Origin: Clostridia bacterium
GTDB taxonomy: Bacteria > Bacillota > Clostridia > Oscillospirales > Acutalibacteraceae
NCBI GenBank assembly: GCA_900759575.1
Contig: CAAEVU010000008.1
Location: 1-11,375 of the forward strand
Reading direction: 5' to 3'
DNA: 11,375 nt
Both the position numbers and the translations under genes were made by a program. The notes under the pieces were generated by a model, which saw nothing but the letters and a program-made list of their open reading frames with translations, searched no databases and was not told the DNA's origin. This document shows, one piece after another, positions 1-6,894 of this stretch. Numbering within the stretch: the first letter of the stretch is position 1; the number at the start of each line of letters is the position of its first letter.

Positions 1-1228
1 CGGAAATATCCATGGCCTCCTCGGAGAACAGGGCGTCCAACTGTTTTTCAAAAGCATCTGCCACCGTGTGCATCATCCCCGCGATATTGAACATAGTGGA
101 GGTGATGTTTTCCCCTTTCACCGACTGGCTGGAAAGCCGCTGATAGCTGTTCAGCAATTTCAGGGTGGTGGGCAGGTAATAATTCATGAATTTCCGGATC
201 TGAGGGGCCTTTTCCGGATGATCGGCAATATAGCGGAAAATATCCGCCGACGCCCGTTCCATCCGGGTAATGCACTCGCTCAAAGCCTCGTCGGGGATGG
301 CGTCGTCCGCCGCCCGGAGCTTCTTCAAGTACTCCCGGCCCTCGTCGATGATCTTATCCACTTCCGGATTGCCTGTCTGGGATTTTTCTTCCTTCTCCGG
401 CTGGGGCTTGGGCTCTTCCTTGGGCTTTTCCGGTTCAATGGGCACGAACACCTTTTTCCCCCGGAACAACGCGCCAGAAATCAAAAACACCAGCACCAAA
501 ACCAAGGCGAAAATTCCGAAATGGTAGGGCTCATACAGCGGAGTTGCTGTCAAAGCATAGAACAATGCCACCGCGCCGGTGATGTAATACTTTGCCGGGC
601 TGCCCTTGTGGACCAGCTTCATGGGCACCTGGGGTACAGGAGCTCCCTGCGGGGTTCCGTTTCCCCGGGGCGGCTGGTATGCCGTCGCCTGGGGCGGACG
701 GGTCTGATTTCCCTGCCTCGGCTGGCCCTGGGAAGGTTGCCGGGACGGCTGGGTCCGCTGTGCCTGGGGCCTTGGCTGCTGGGCCTGGGGGGCCTGCTGC
801 CTGGGCTGTGCCTGCCGCTGGTTTTGCTGGGGCGGGCGGGGCTGGGTTTTCTGTGCATAATTATACTGATAATAGCCGTTCCCTGTTTGCTTTCCATTAT
901 TCTGGTAAGCCCCTTGGGGCGGTCTGTAATTGGCTGTATTGGTCTGGGCCTGCTGATTCCACCCGTTTTGGGGAGGAGTCTGCCTGGGCGGGACCTGATA
1001 ACCAGCTTGCTTGGGGGGCGCCTGGTAAGGATGGCCGGTTTGAGCCCCTCTGCTGGTGGAATTTCCTCCGGAAGCGAAACCGCCCACCACCTGGTCCAAA
1101 CCCTGAGTGGCTTTATCCAGGCCGTCGGCGATCTTCCCCGCCACAGGGATGCCGGAGCCTTTCAGCACATTATAAACCTGGGAGGAACGGAATTCCTCCT
1201 GCAGGGGATCATATCCTTTCTTGTCCAT
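1..1228 (-). CDS. XpaC-like (5-bromo-4-chloroindolyl phosphate hydrolysis family) membrane protein, partial
   Basis: The first 409 codons are visible; the gene runs off the left edge, so the C-terminus is missing. The ATG at 1228 follows a GGAGG site by 7 nt. Residues 1-50 are a short polar region. Residues 60-200 are a low-complexity linker rich in Gln, Pro and Arg. Two hydrophobic segments follow at about 214-231 and 236-255, separated by a few residues, then a charged Lys/Glu/Pro stretch (258-285). From about 288 there is a helical domain with LKKLRAADDAI and NYYLPTTLKLLNSY, which I recognise as typical of the XpaC (Halogen_Hydrol) family. The family is named for a dye-phosphate phenotype in Bacillus; its real activity is not established. 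Members often sit next to telA (toxic anion resistance), which would lie beyond the edge here; that is expectation, not observation. Family confidence is good, function unknown. Confidence 0.8.
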   Translation of the reverse strand, partial: MDKKGYDPLQEEFRSSQVYNVLKGSGIPVAGKIADGLDKATQGLDQVVGGFASGGNSTSRGAQTGHPYQAPPKQAGYQVPPRQTPPQNGWNQQAQTNTANYRPPQGAYQNNGKQTGNGYYQYNYAQKTQPRPPQQNQRQAQPRQQAPQAQQPRPQAQRTQPSRQPSQGQPRQGNQTRPPQATAYQPPRGNGTPQGAPVPQVPMKLVHKGSPAKYYITGAVALFYALTATPLYEPYHFGIFALVLVLVFLISGALFRGKKVFVPIEPEKPKEEPKPQPEKEEKSQTGNPEVDKIIDEGREYLKKLRAADDAIPDEALSECITRMERASADIFRYIADHPEKAPQIRKFMNYYLPTTLKLLNSYQRLSSQSVKGENITSTMFNIAGMMHTVADAFEKQLDALFSEEAMDIS

Positions 1229-1286
1229 GGATTTGCCTCCATCTTCCGAAAAATCCCTGGGATTTCCCGGGAATCAAATCAATATC

Positions 1287-1316
1287 ATTGTACTTTGGAA
1301 CACCTGCCGGTGTCAA
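1287..1316 (-). promoter_or_regulatory. Sigma-A promoter of the xpaC-like gene
   Basis: On the minus strand a perfect -35 TTGACA (1316-1311) and a -10 TACAAT (1292-1287) are separated by 18 bp. Transcription would start near 1280, giving a 5' leader of about 50 nt. The -35 and spacer contain a short dyad (ACACC/GGTGT, 1300-1313), and the leader contains two overlapping palindromes at 1251-1273. Either could be an operator. Confidence 0.75.
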
Positions 1317-1344
1317 CCGGATTCTGGAATGAAACCGGGTATTT

Positions 1345-1379
1345 CCCATACTTTTATAAATCGTTTCACAAAGTATGGG
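1345..1379. repeat. 10-bp perfect inverted repeat at the fruK 3' end
   Basis: CCCATACTTT (1345-1354) is exactly complementary to AAAGTATGGG (1370-1379) across a 15-nt loop. The kinase stop codon (1368-1366) lies in the loop, so one arm is coding. No clear U-tract follows on the minus strand, so this is not a textbook intrinsic terminator. It may act as a 3' stability hairpin. Confidence 0.55.
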
Positions 1380-2295
1380 GATTTTCCACCGCCGGGAACT
1401 GTTTTTTTACCTGCTCCCCTGTGGCGATCCCTTGGCGAAACGCAGTAGCCGCGCCGGCTGCCACGCCCCATTTCAGGCCGCCTTCCAGCGTCCCATGAAG
1501 CTGCAATCCAAATAAGAATCCTGCCACCAGAGAATCTCCCGCGCCCACGGTGGAGACCATTTCTCCCCGGACCCCATGGCAGAACAAACAGCGGCCCTGT
1601 TCCTCCAATAGCATGGCGCCTTTTGCCCCCAGGGAGACCACCACGTTCCGGGCCCCCATACGTTGCAGCTGACGGCCATACTCCTTCACATCCAGCACAC
1701 CCAGGGGTTCTTCCACCCCGAAGATCTGCCTCAACTCCTCCTCGTTGGGTTTGATGAGGAAGGGCCGGTAAGGCAGCGCCGCCAAAAGGGAGTCCCCCGC
1801 CATATCCACCACCAGCTTAACTCCTGCCCGCCGGGCAGTTTCCAAAATCTGGGGAAAGGCCGTTTCCGGAAGTCCTGCGGGCAGGCTCCCGGATAACACC
1901 AGAAAATCCTCCCCCGTCATGCCGGAAAGTTTTTCCAAAAGCTTGTCCACCCCTTGGGACGGTATTTGGGGACCTGCGCCATTCAGACCGGTTTCTTGCC
2001 CCTCTTCTGTACGCAATTTCACATTGACCCGGGACAGGCCTTGATCCAGCAAGACAAAATCCACCGGGCAGCCTGCTTCTTCCAGCAGACGGACGATCTC
2101 TTTCCCAGTGAAGCCCGCGGCAATACCCAAAGCGCGGGTTTCCACTCCCAGAGAAGAGAGAAGCAACGACACGTTGACACCTTTTCCACCAGGAGCAAAT
2201 CCCCCTTGGGAAAACCACTGGATGGCTCCCAGTTCCACATGATCCAAGGATATTTCATAGTCCAGCGCCGGATTCAGCGTCACTGTAATTATCAT
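1366..2295 (-). CDS. fruK: 1-phosphofructokinase (PfkB family)
   Basis: A 309-residue soluble kinase of the PfkB/ribokinase superfamily. It most likely phosphorylates fructose 1-phosphate to fructose 1,6-bisphosphate with ATP. Signatures visible: TLNPALD at 6-12, the substrate-binding GGKGVNVS at 36-43, LSGSLPAGL at 134-142, KPNEEEL at 182-188, and the C-terminal anion-hole motif GAGDSLVAGF at 251-260 with Asp254 as the expected catalytic base. Length and motifs fit FruK; tagatose-6-phosphate kinase (LacC) is the nearest alternative and cannot be excluded from sequence alone. The ATG at 2295 is the natural start because TLNPALD begins five residues later. The Shine-Dalgarno site is weak (AAGG about 13 nt upstream). 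No fructose PTS gene or DeoR regulator is adjacent, which is unusual for fruK, so it looks monocistronic. Confidence 0.88.
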   Translation of the reverse strand: MIITVTLNPALDYEISLDHVELGAIQWFSQGGFAPGGKGVNVSLLLSSLGVETRALGIAAGFTGKEIVRLLEEAGCPVDFVLLDQGLSRVNVKLRTEEGQETGLNGAGPQIPSQGVDKLLEKLSGMTGEDFLVLSGSLPAGLPETAFPQILETARRAGVKLVVDMAGDSLLAALPYRPFLIKPNEEELRQIFGVEEPLGVLDVKEYGRQLQRMGARNVVVSLGAKGAMLLEEQGRCLFCHGVRGEMVSTVGAGDSLVAGFLFGLQLHGTLEGGLKWGVAAGAATAFRQGIATGEQVKKQFPAVENPHTL

Positions 2296-2328
2296 GATAC
2301 GTTCACGCCCTTACAAGATTCTTAAGGT

Positions 2329-2357
2329 ATTCTATCATTTTCAAAAATGTTTTTCAA
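2329..2357 (-). promoter_or_regulatory. Promoter of fruK
   Basis: On the minus strand, -35 TTGAAA (2357-2352) and -10 TAGAAT (2334-2329) are 17 bp apart in AT-rich DNA. The leader to the ATG at 2295 is about 27 nt. The promoter lies in the divergent region between fruK and the plus-strand lipoprotein gene. I found no equally clear promoter for the lipoprotein. Confidence 0.65.
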
Positions 2358-2490
2358 TCGCAGCACAGTCATTTTGGCCATATTCCCCGTGTATACTTCC
2401 CCGTTTGACGGGCGATACTACAAAAAGGCTCCGCCAACGAAGTTCGCTTCGGACAGCGCTGCCCAAACTGAGGAAAGGAACCTTTCAAAA

Positions 2491-2778
2491 ATGCTTCGAA
2501 ACAAATTGATCGCCTTTGCCCTCTGCGCCGCTTTGGGGGTCCTTCTGGCCGGCTGCGGGGACAAAGTCAAAGACGACGTGTCAAGCACCGTTTCCCGCGT
2601 GGAGAGCGGTGTGGGTGAAACGGTTTCCCGTGTGGAAAGCGGTATGGAGGAAGCCGGAAGCCGGGTTGGCTCTGCTGTGGAATCCATGATGGAACCGGAC
2701 AGCTCCCAGGACAAGGAGGAATCCTCCCGGGAGGAAGAGGAATCCGCCAGCCCCTCTCCCGCTCCCGAACCACGCTGA
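2491..2778 (+). CDS. Small predicted lipoprotein with 11-residue helical repeats
   Basis: A 95-residue protein. The N-terminus is a lipoprotein signal peptide: basic MLRNK, a hydrophobic stretch, then lipobox LLAGC with the modified Cys at 22. The mature part begins with short repeats of 11 residues (TVSRVESGVGE, TVSRVESGMEE, AGSRVGSAVES; about 33-65), a period typical of amphipathic right-handed helices or coiled coils. The tail is acidic and rich in Ser, Glu and Pro. The repeat is also visible in DNA, with a near-identical 21-bp segment at 2590-2610 and 2623-2643. An upstream in-frame ATG at 2347 would bury the signal peptide, so I chose the ATG at 2491, preceded by AGGAAAGGA (2471-2479) with slightly long spacing. 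A strong terminator follows. I recognise no family; a role at the outer face of the membrane is inferred from the lipobox only. Confidence 0.75.
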   Translation: MLRNKLIAFALCAALGVLLAGCGDKVKDDVSSTVSRVESGVGETVSRVESGMEEAGSRVGSAVESMMEPDSSQDKEESSREEEESASPSPAPEPR

Positions 2779-2788
2779 CCTTTCTTGG

Positions 2789-2816
2789 CCGCCGCCCCAT
2801 GGGGCGGCGGTTTTTT
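2789..2816 (+). terminator. Rho-independent terminator of the lipoprotein gene
   Basis: CCGCCGCCCC (2789-2798) pairs perfectly with GGGGCGGCGG (2801-2810), followed directly by six T residues (2811-2816). It starts 11 nt after the lipoprotein stop codon and separates that gene from the next promoter. Confidence 0.93.
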
Positions 2817-2831
2817 CTGTTCCGGGTGTCC

Positions 2832-2860
2832 TTGCACTGGGGAAAGGTTTCTGCTATACT
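2832..2860 (+). promoter_or_regulatory. Promoter of the HAD-MATE unit
   Basis: -35 TTGCAC (2832-2837) and -10 TATACT (2855-2860) are 17 bp apart, with TGC just before the -10 (extended -10). It lies between the terminator at 2789-2816 and the ATG at 2890. Confidence 0.8.
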
Positions 2861-2889
2861 GGGACAGTAAGCCAAAGAGGAGGGTCTTT

Positions 2890-3594
2890 ATGATTCGCTG
2901 CTGCATTTTTGACGCCGACGGCACCCTGCTGGATTCCATGCCCATGTGGAGGGACATCACCTATGAATACGCGGAGCAGAAAGGGGTCCACGCCCCGGAG
3001 GGACTGCACCGCACCCTGAACCGGCTCAGCTTGGAACAATGCGCGGAATATTACCAAACATTGGGAGTAGAAGGGTCCGTGGAGCAGATTGCCAAGGAGC
3101 TTGCCGCCTGCGCGGTGGAAGGCTACCGCACGAAAGTGGAAGAAAAGCCTCACGCCCGGCAATTTCTGGAATTGCTGAAGGAAAACCGGATACCCATCGG
3201 CGTTGCCACAGCCTCCAACCGGGAGGGAGTGCTTCTGGCACTGGAACGCTTGGGAATGCTGCCCTTGGTGGACTGTTTCGCCACCTGCGGCGAAGTGGGA
3301 AAAAGCAAGGAACACCCGGACATTTTCCTGTACTGCGCGGAAAAACTGGGCGGGAAACCGGAAGAAAGCGTGGTGTTTGAGGACTCCGCTTACGCCATCC
3401 GCACCGCGAAAAACGCCGGATTTCCCGTGGTGGCGGTGGAGGACGGCGTTTCCATCCACGGAGAAGGTGCGGCGGAAACAAAGGACGGCATTGCCTCTAT
3501 GGCAAACCTTTACCTGGGGGATTACGGAGAATTGATCGGCCGTCTGACCCCGGTGGAGGATGTATCCCAAGGGCTGGGGAACCTGCTGGGATAA
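2890..3594 (+). CDS. HAD-superfamily phosphatase (beta-phosphoglucomutase-like)
   Basis: A 234-residue soluble HAD hydrolase. Motif I is DADGTLLDS (8-16), with nucleophile Asp8 and acid/base Asp10. An alpha-helical cap follows (about 17-85). Motif II is in ATASN (106-110), motif III Lys is in GKSKEHPD (137-144), and motif IV is FEDSAYAI (163-170) with the acidic pair Glu164-Asp165. The order and the cap position match subfamily I hydrolases such as beta-phosphoglucomutase and sugar-phosphate phosphatases. The substrate cannot be read from the sequence. The ATG at 2890 has an ideal AGGAGGG site 5-6 nt upstream; the longer open frame back to 2785 overlaps the preceding terminator and is rejected. 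The MATE gene starts 39 nt downstream on the same strand without a terminator between them, so the two are probably co-transcribed. Confidence 0.88.
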   Translation: MIRCCIFDADGTLLDSMPMWRDITYEYAEQKGVHAPEGLHRTLNRLSLEQCAEYYQTLGVEGSVEQIAKELAACAVEGYRTKVEEKPHARQFLELLKENRIPIGVATASNREGVLLALERLGMLPLVDCFATCGEVGKSKEHPDIFLYCAEKLGGKPEESVVFEDSAYAIRTAKNAGFPVVAVEDGVSIHGEGAAETKDGIASMANLYLGDYGELIGRLTPVEDVSQGLGNLLG

Positions 3595-3633
3595 ACCATT
3601 TTATCTTTTGGAGTAAGGAGCATTGGAAATTTC

Positions 3634-5031
3634 ATGACTGGCTTGAGGAAAAAATTTATTGGCACCCGGGCATTTTACGCCTCGGTGCTTGCCCTTTTGG
3701 TACCTATGATCGTCCAGCAGGGCATCACCCAATTTGTAAACCTGTTGGACAACGTGATGGTGGGACGGCTGGGAACCACTCCCATGTCCGGCGTAGCCAT
3801 TGTAAACCAGATCGTTTTCATCTTTAACCTGACTATTTTCGGCGGCCTTTCCGGCGCCTCCATCTTTGGGGCACAGTTCTTTGGAAAAAAGGACCAGGAA
3901 GGCATCCGCTACACTCTCCGCTTTCGGCTGGTGTTCAGTTTGGTAGTATTCGCTCTGGGTGTTTGCGTATTCCTGCTGTTTGGTCAGCAGCTTTTCCAAC
4001 TTTACTTAAACGAGGATGCCTCTTCCCCGGAAGAGATTGCCGCTACCTTGGGATACGCCAAGGATTACATGATGATCATCCTGTGGGGCCTGCTGCCCTT
4101 CGCTTTGGTACAGTGCTTTTCCAGCACCCTGCGTGATGTGGGCGAGACGTTCTCCCCTATGGTCGCCAGCATCATTGCCATTTGCGTCAACCTGGTGGGC
4201 AACTATCTGCTGATCTTCGGCAGCTTCGGTTTCCCCCGCATGGGTGTGGCCGGCGCCGCTTTGGCCACGGTTATTGCCCGCTATGTGGAAATGGCCTACC
4301 TGCTGGGACGCACCTACCGCCACCGTCACCAGTTCCCCTTTGTACAGGGGCTGTTTAAAGATTTCCGTGTCCCCCTCTCCCTGGTCAAACGGATCGCCAT
4401 CACCGGCACGCCTTTGCTGTTGAATGAGACCCTTTGGTCCATTGGCACTGCCGCGGTGAACATGTGCTATGCCACCCGGGGCTTGGAAGCTGTGGCCGCC
4501 ACCAACATCAACTCCACGGTATGGAACCTGTTTGCCATTGTGATGATGGCCATGGGCAACGCCATTGGCATTCTCTCCGGCCAGCTGCTGGGCGCCAACG
4601 ACATTTCCGGCGCCAAAGATACGGTGCGCAAACTGCTGTTTTTCAGCGTCTGCGTCAACCTGGTGATCGGCGGTTTGATTTTGGCTTGTTCCCCCTTTAT
4701 TCCCTACATTTACAACACGGAGCCTTCCGTCCGTCAAACGGCTACCCACCTGCTCATGGTCTCCGGTTCGTTCCTGCCCTTGACGTCCTACGTCCACGGC
4801 ACGTATTTCACCATACGTTCCGGCGGAAAAACTTTCATCACCTTCCTATTTGACTGTGTATTCACCTGGGTGGTCTGTCTGCCCATTGCATTTTGTCTGT
4901 GCCAGTTCACCGATCTTTCGGTGGTGTGGGTATTTTTCTTCGTTTCCAGCGCTGACATTATCAAGGCGGTAATCGGCACAATCATGCTGCTTTCCGGGAT
5001 CTGGGCGAAGAACGTGGTAAGCCATTCGTAA
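3634..5031 (+). CDS. MATE family multidrug/sodium antiporter
   Basis: A 465-residue polytopic inner-membrane protein of the multidrug and toxic compound extrusion family (NorM/DinF type). It would export cationic compounds in exchange for Na+ or H+. Typical features: an N-terminal helix LLVPMIVQQGITQFVNLLD, the family motif DNVMVGRLG (39-47), the loop QFFGKKD (81-87), and about twelve hydrophobic segments in two similar halves. The second half restarts near residue 250 with KRIAITGTPLLLNETLW. Length fits the family (about 450). The ATG at 3634 is the first in-frame ATG; AAGGAG at 3615-3620 is 13 nt away, longer than usual. A TTG better spaced to that site (3623) hits a stop within four codons. 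It follows the HAD gene and ends before a bidirectional terminator. The actual substrate is unknown. Confidence 0.9.
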   Translation: MTGLRKKFIGTRAFYASVLALLVPMIVQQGITQFVNLLDNVMVGRLGTTPMSGVAIVNQIVFIFNLTIFGGLSGASIFGAQFFGKKDQEGIRYTLRFRLVFSLVVFALGVCVFLLFGQQLFQLYLNEDASSPEEIAATLGYAKDYMMIILWGLLPFALVQCFSSTLRDVGETFSPMVASIIAICVNLVGNYLLIFGSFGFPRMGVAGAALATVIARYVEMAYLLGRTYRHRHQFPFVQGLFKDFRVPLSLVKRIAITGTPLLLNETLWSIGTAAVNMCYATRGLEAVAATNINSTVWNLFAIVMMAMGNAIGILSGQLLGANDISGAKDTVRKLLFFSVCVNLVIGGLILACSPFIPYIYNTEPSVRQTATHLLMVSGSFLPLTSYVHGTYFTIRSGGKTFITFLFDCVFTWVVCLPIAFCLCQFTDLSVVWVFFFVSSADIIKAVIGTIMLLSGIWAKNVVSHS

Positions 5032-5097
5032 AAAGTCCCCTCTTGGCAAAGGCCATTGGGAGACATAACCTAATCCAAATTTCACGAAATAAAGTGT

Positions 5098-5127
5098 AAA
5101 GGCAGGCCCGGAAAAGGCCTGCCTTTT
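5098..5127. terminator. Bidirectional terminator between the MATE and trpB genes
   Basis: AAAGGCAGGCC (5098-5108) and GGCCTGCCTTT (5116-5126) form a perfect 11-bp stem with a 7-nt loop. T residues end the hairpin on both strands. The two flanking genes converge here, so one hairpin can serve both. Confidence 0.88.
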
Positions 5128-5144
5128 GCTTTCTATTATATATA

Positions 5145-6515
5145 TTACAGATCCACTTTGGGAAGCTGTTTGAAGCTCTCTTCCAACTCTTCGTCAGAGG
5201 GGATATAATCGGTCATCTGGCCGTCATTAAACTTCTGGTATGCGGTCATGTCAAAGTAACCGGTACCGGTCAGGCCGAACACGATGGTCTTTTCCTCTCC
5301 GGTTTCCTTGCACTTCAACGCCTCGTCGATGGCCACCCGGATGGCGTGGCTGGATTCCGGCGCGGGCAGGGTGCCTTCCACTCGGGCAAACAGTTCCGCC
5401 GCCTGGAACACAGAAGTCTGCTCCACGGCTCTGGCTTCCATCAAACCGTCGGCATAGAGCTGGGAAAGCACGCTGCTCATGCCGTGATACCGCAACCCTC
5501 CTGCATGGTTGGCAGAGGGGATGAAGTTGGAACCCAGGGTATACATCTTTGCCAAGGGGCAAACCATACCGGTGTCGCAGAAGTCATAGGCATACTTGCC
5601 TCTTGTAAAGGAGGGGCAGGACGCGGGTTCCACGGCAATGAATTTATAATCGGCTTCGCCCCGGATTTTCTCGCCCATAAAGGGGGAGATCAATCCACCC
5701 AGGTTGGAACCACCGCCAGCGCATCCGATGATGATGTCCGGCTTGATGCCGTATTTATCCAAAGCTGCTTTCGTCTCCAGGCCGATCACCGACTGGTGGA
5801 GCAGCACCTGGTTCAAAACCGACCCCAGCACATACCGGTAACCTTCCAAGCCGGTGGCCACTTCCACGGCCTCAGAGATGGCGCAGCCCAGGCTTCCGGT
5901 GGTTCCGGGGTGGGCCTCCAGGATCTTTTTGCCGATCTGGGTGGTTTCCGAGGGGGAAGGCGTGACGGACGCTCCATAGGTGCGCATGACCTCCCGGCGG
6001 AAGGGTTTCTGCTCATAGGAGACTTTCACCATGAACACCTTGCAATCCAGGCCAAAGAAGGAACAGGCCATGGAAAGGGCGGTGCCCCACTGTCCGGCGC
6101 CGGTCTCGGTGGTCACACCCTTCAGACCTTGCTGCTTGGCGTAGTATGCCTGGGCGATGGCGGAATTCAGCTTGTGGGAACCGGAAGTGTTGTTGCCTTC
6201 AAACTTGTAATAGATCTTCGCCGGAGTGCCCAGGGCCTTTTCCAGAAACTCCGCATGGACCAAGGGAGAGGGCCGGTACATTTTGTAAAAGTCCAGGATC
6301 TCCTTGGGAATTTCAAAATAGGGCGTGGTGTCGTCCAACTCCTGACGCACCAGCTCGTCGCAGAACACGGGACGCAGCTCTTCAAAGGTCATGGGCTTCA
6401 ATGTGGCCGGATTCAGCAGGGGCGCTGGTTTATTTTTCATGTCGGCGCGCAGATTGTACCATGCTTTAGGCAGTTCGCTTTCATCCAAGTAGATTTTGTA
6501 AGGGATCTGTGTCAT
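5145..6515 (-). CDS. trpB: TrpB2, tryptophan synthase beta-like PLP enzyme
   Basis: A 456-residue cytosolic fold-type II PLP enzyme that condenses indole with serine to give tryptophan. Visible: the PLP lysine Lys115 in GSHKLNSA (112-119), the catalytic glutamate Glu137 in TETGAGQWG (136-144), and the phosphate-binding loop GCAGGGSN (264-271). The N-terminal extension, length and HKLN/GQWG forms mark it as class TrpB2 rather than the TrpA-partner class TrpB1. No trpA or other trp gene is in the window, in line with a stand-alone indole-salvage enzyme. Some TrpB2 proteins are reported to prefer O-phosphoserine, so the donor is not certain. The ATG at 6515 follows AAGGATGG; an open frame back to 6578 starts inside the T-box terminator hairpin and is not the start. 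Expression should be controlled by the T-box leader upstream. Confidence 0.92.
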   Translation of the reverse strand: MTQIPYKIYLDESELPKAWYNLRADMKNKPAPLLNPATLKPMTFEELRPVFCDELVRQELDDTTPYFEIPKEILDFYKMYRPSPLVHAEFLEKALGTPAKIYYKFEGNNTSGSHKLNSAIAQAYYAKQQGLKGVTTETGAGQWGTALSMACSFFGLDCKVFMVKVSYEQKPFRREVMRTYGASVTPSPSETTQIGKKILEAHPGTTGSLGCAISEAVEVATGLEGYRYVLGSVLNQVLLHQSVIGLETKAALDKYGIKPDIIIGCAGGGSNLGGLISPFMGEKIRGEADYKFIAVEPASCPSFTRGKYAYDFCDTGMVCPLAKMYTLGSNFIPSANHAGGLRYHGMSSVLSQLYADGLMEARAVEQTSVFQAAELFARVEGTLPAPESSHAIRVAIDEALKCKETGEEKTIVFGLTGTGYFDMTAYQKFNDGQMTDYIPSDEELEESFKQLPKVDL

Positions 6516-6561
6516 AGTGTACCATCCTTTCAAATTATGGGATTTCAGCTCAACCAACATG

Positions 6562-6608
6562 AAAAACGAAAAACGCACCTGTCCTAAAACTCCTTAGGAC
6601 AGGTGCGT
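6562..6608 (-). terminator. T-box-controlled terminator upstream of trpB
   Basis: On the minus strand ACGCACCTGTCCTAA-type arms (6608-6594 and 6587-6573) form a perfect 15-bp stem with a 6-nt loop. T-rich runs follow (6572-6562, interrupted by CG). The 5' arm of the stem contains the ACC and CCT segments that can instead pair with the T-box core. Confidence 0.9.
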
Positions 6609-6859
6609 GTTATTTCGCATCTGCGGTGCCACCTAAATTCGCCCCTCTTGTGGGGACGCGCCTTATCGCGTACAATTCTATACGCTAGCTGCTGTAACGG
6701 TCAGCCTCCGTCTCGCCTAACGCGGTTATCGCGCTCGGTTTGCCCTCACGGGTCCATTCCTTCTCCCCCGTTCCGCTGTGCTCACACCACCCACAGCTCG
6801 CTTTGGAAACAGTTCTGGACAAGTACTCGTCCCGATCACAGGTTTCAAGTTGATTGATT
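6562..6859 (-). promoter_or_regulatory. T-box riboswitch, Trp-specific (specifier UGG)
   Basis: The leader carries the T-box core AGGTGGCACCGC (6634-6623), close to the family consensus. Far upstream, Stem I has an AGTA motif on its 5' side and GAA-TGG-A on its 3' side, flanked by CGGG and CCCG that pair. This places the specifier codon UGG at 6756-6754, which reads tRNA-Trp. The UGGC in the core (6631-6628) would pair with a GCCA 3' end, matching the G discriminator of bacterial tRNA-Trp, so specifier and core agree. A CCCC/GGGG hairpin just before the core fits Stem III. A 15-bp terminator follows. Expected behaviour: uncharged tRNA-Trp stabilises the antiterminator and allows transcription of trpB. 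Confidence 0.93.
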
Positions 6860-6865
6860 GGTGTA

Positions 6866-6894
6866 ACTATAGCACTATCATTTCCGTTTGTCAA
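6866..6894 (-). promoter_or_regulatory. Promoter of the trpB T-box transcript
   Basis: On the minus strand a perfect -35 TTGACA (6894-6889) and -10 TATAGT (6871-6866) are 17 bp apart. A-rich tracts lie directly upstream of the -35 and may act as an UP element. Transcription would begin near 6859. Confidence 0.85.

Noticed and set aside
68..1498. 476-codon open frame on the plus strand
   Set aside because: It is antisense to the xpaC-like gene and to the fruK 3' end. Its protein is low-complexity (Gly/Leu runs) from reversed Gln/Pro codons, with no ribosome site or known domain.
2400..2460. Promoter or regulatory RNA for the lipoprotein gene
   Set aside because: Small hairpins (for example CCCGT/ACGGG at 2400-2412) and TATACT-like boxes exist, but no -35/-10 pair has acceptable spacing, so I make no call.
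2347..2490. Longer lipoprotein start at 2347
   Set aside because: It would place 48 residues before a clear lipoprotein signal peptide and has no ribosome binding site.
4006..4797. 263-codon open frame on the minus strand
   Set aside because: It is antisense to the MATE gene. The product is hydrophilic, rich in Gly, His and Gln, as expected from reading a membrane-protein gene backwards.
6516..6578. Longer trpB start at 6578
   Set aside because: This ATG-like start lies in the T-box terminator hairpin. The ATG at 6515 has a proper ribosome site, and TrpB2 homology begins there.
5346..6587. 413-codon open frame on the plus strand
   Set aside because: It is antisense to trpB, which has all catalytic motifs and a T-box leader. 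The plus-strand product is rich in His and Gly and has no recognisable domain.
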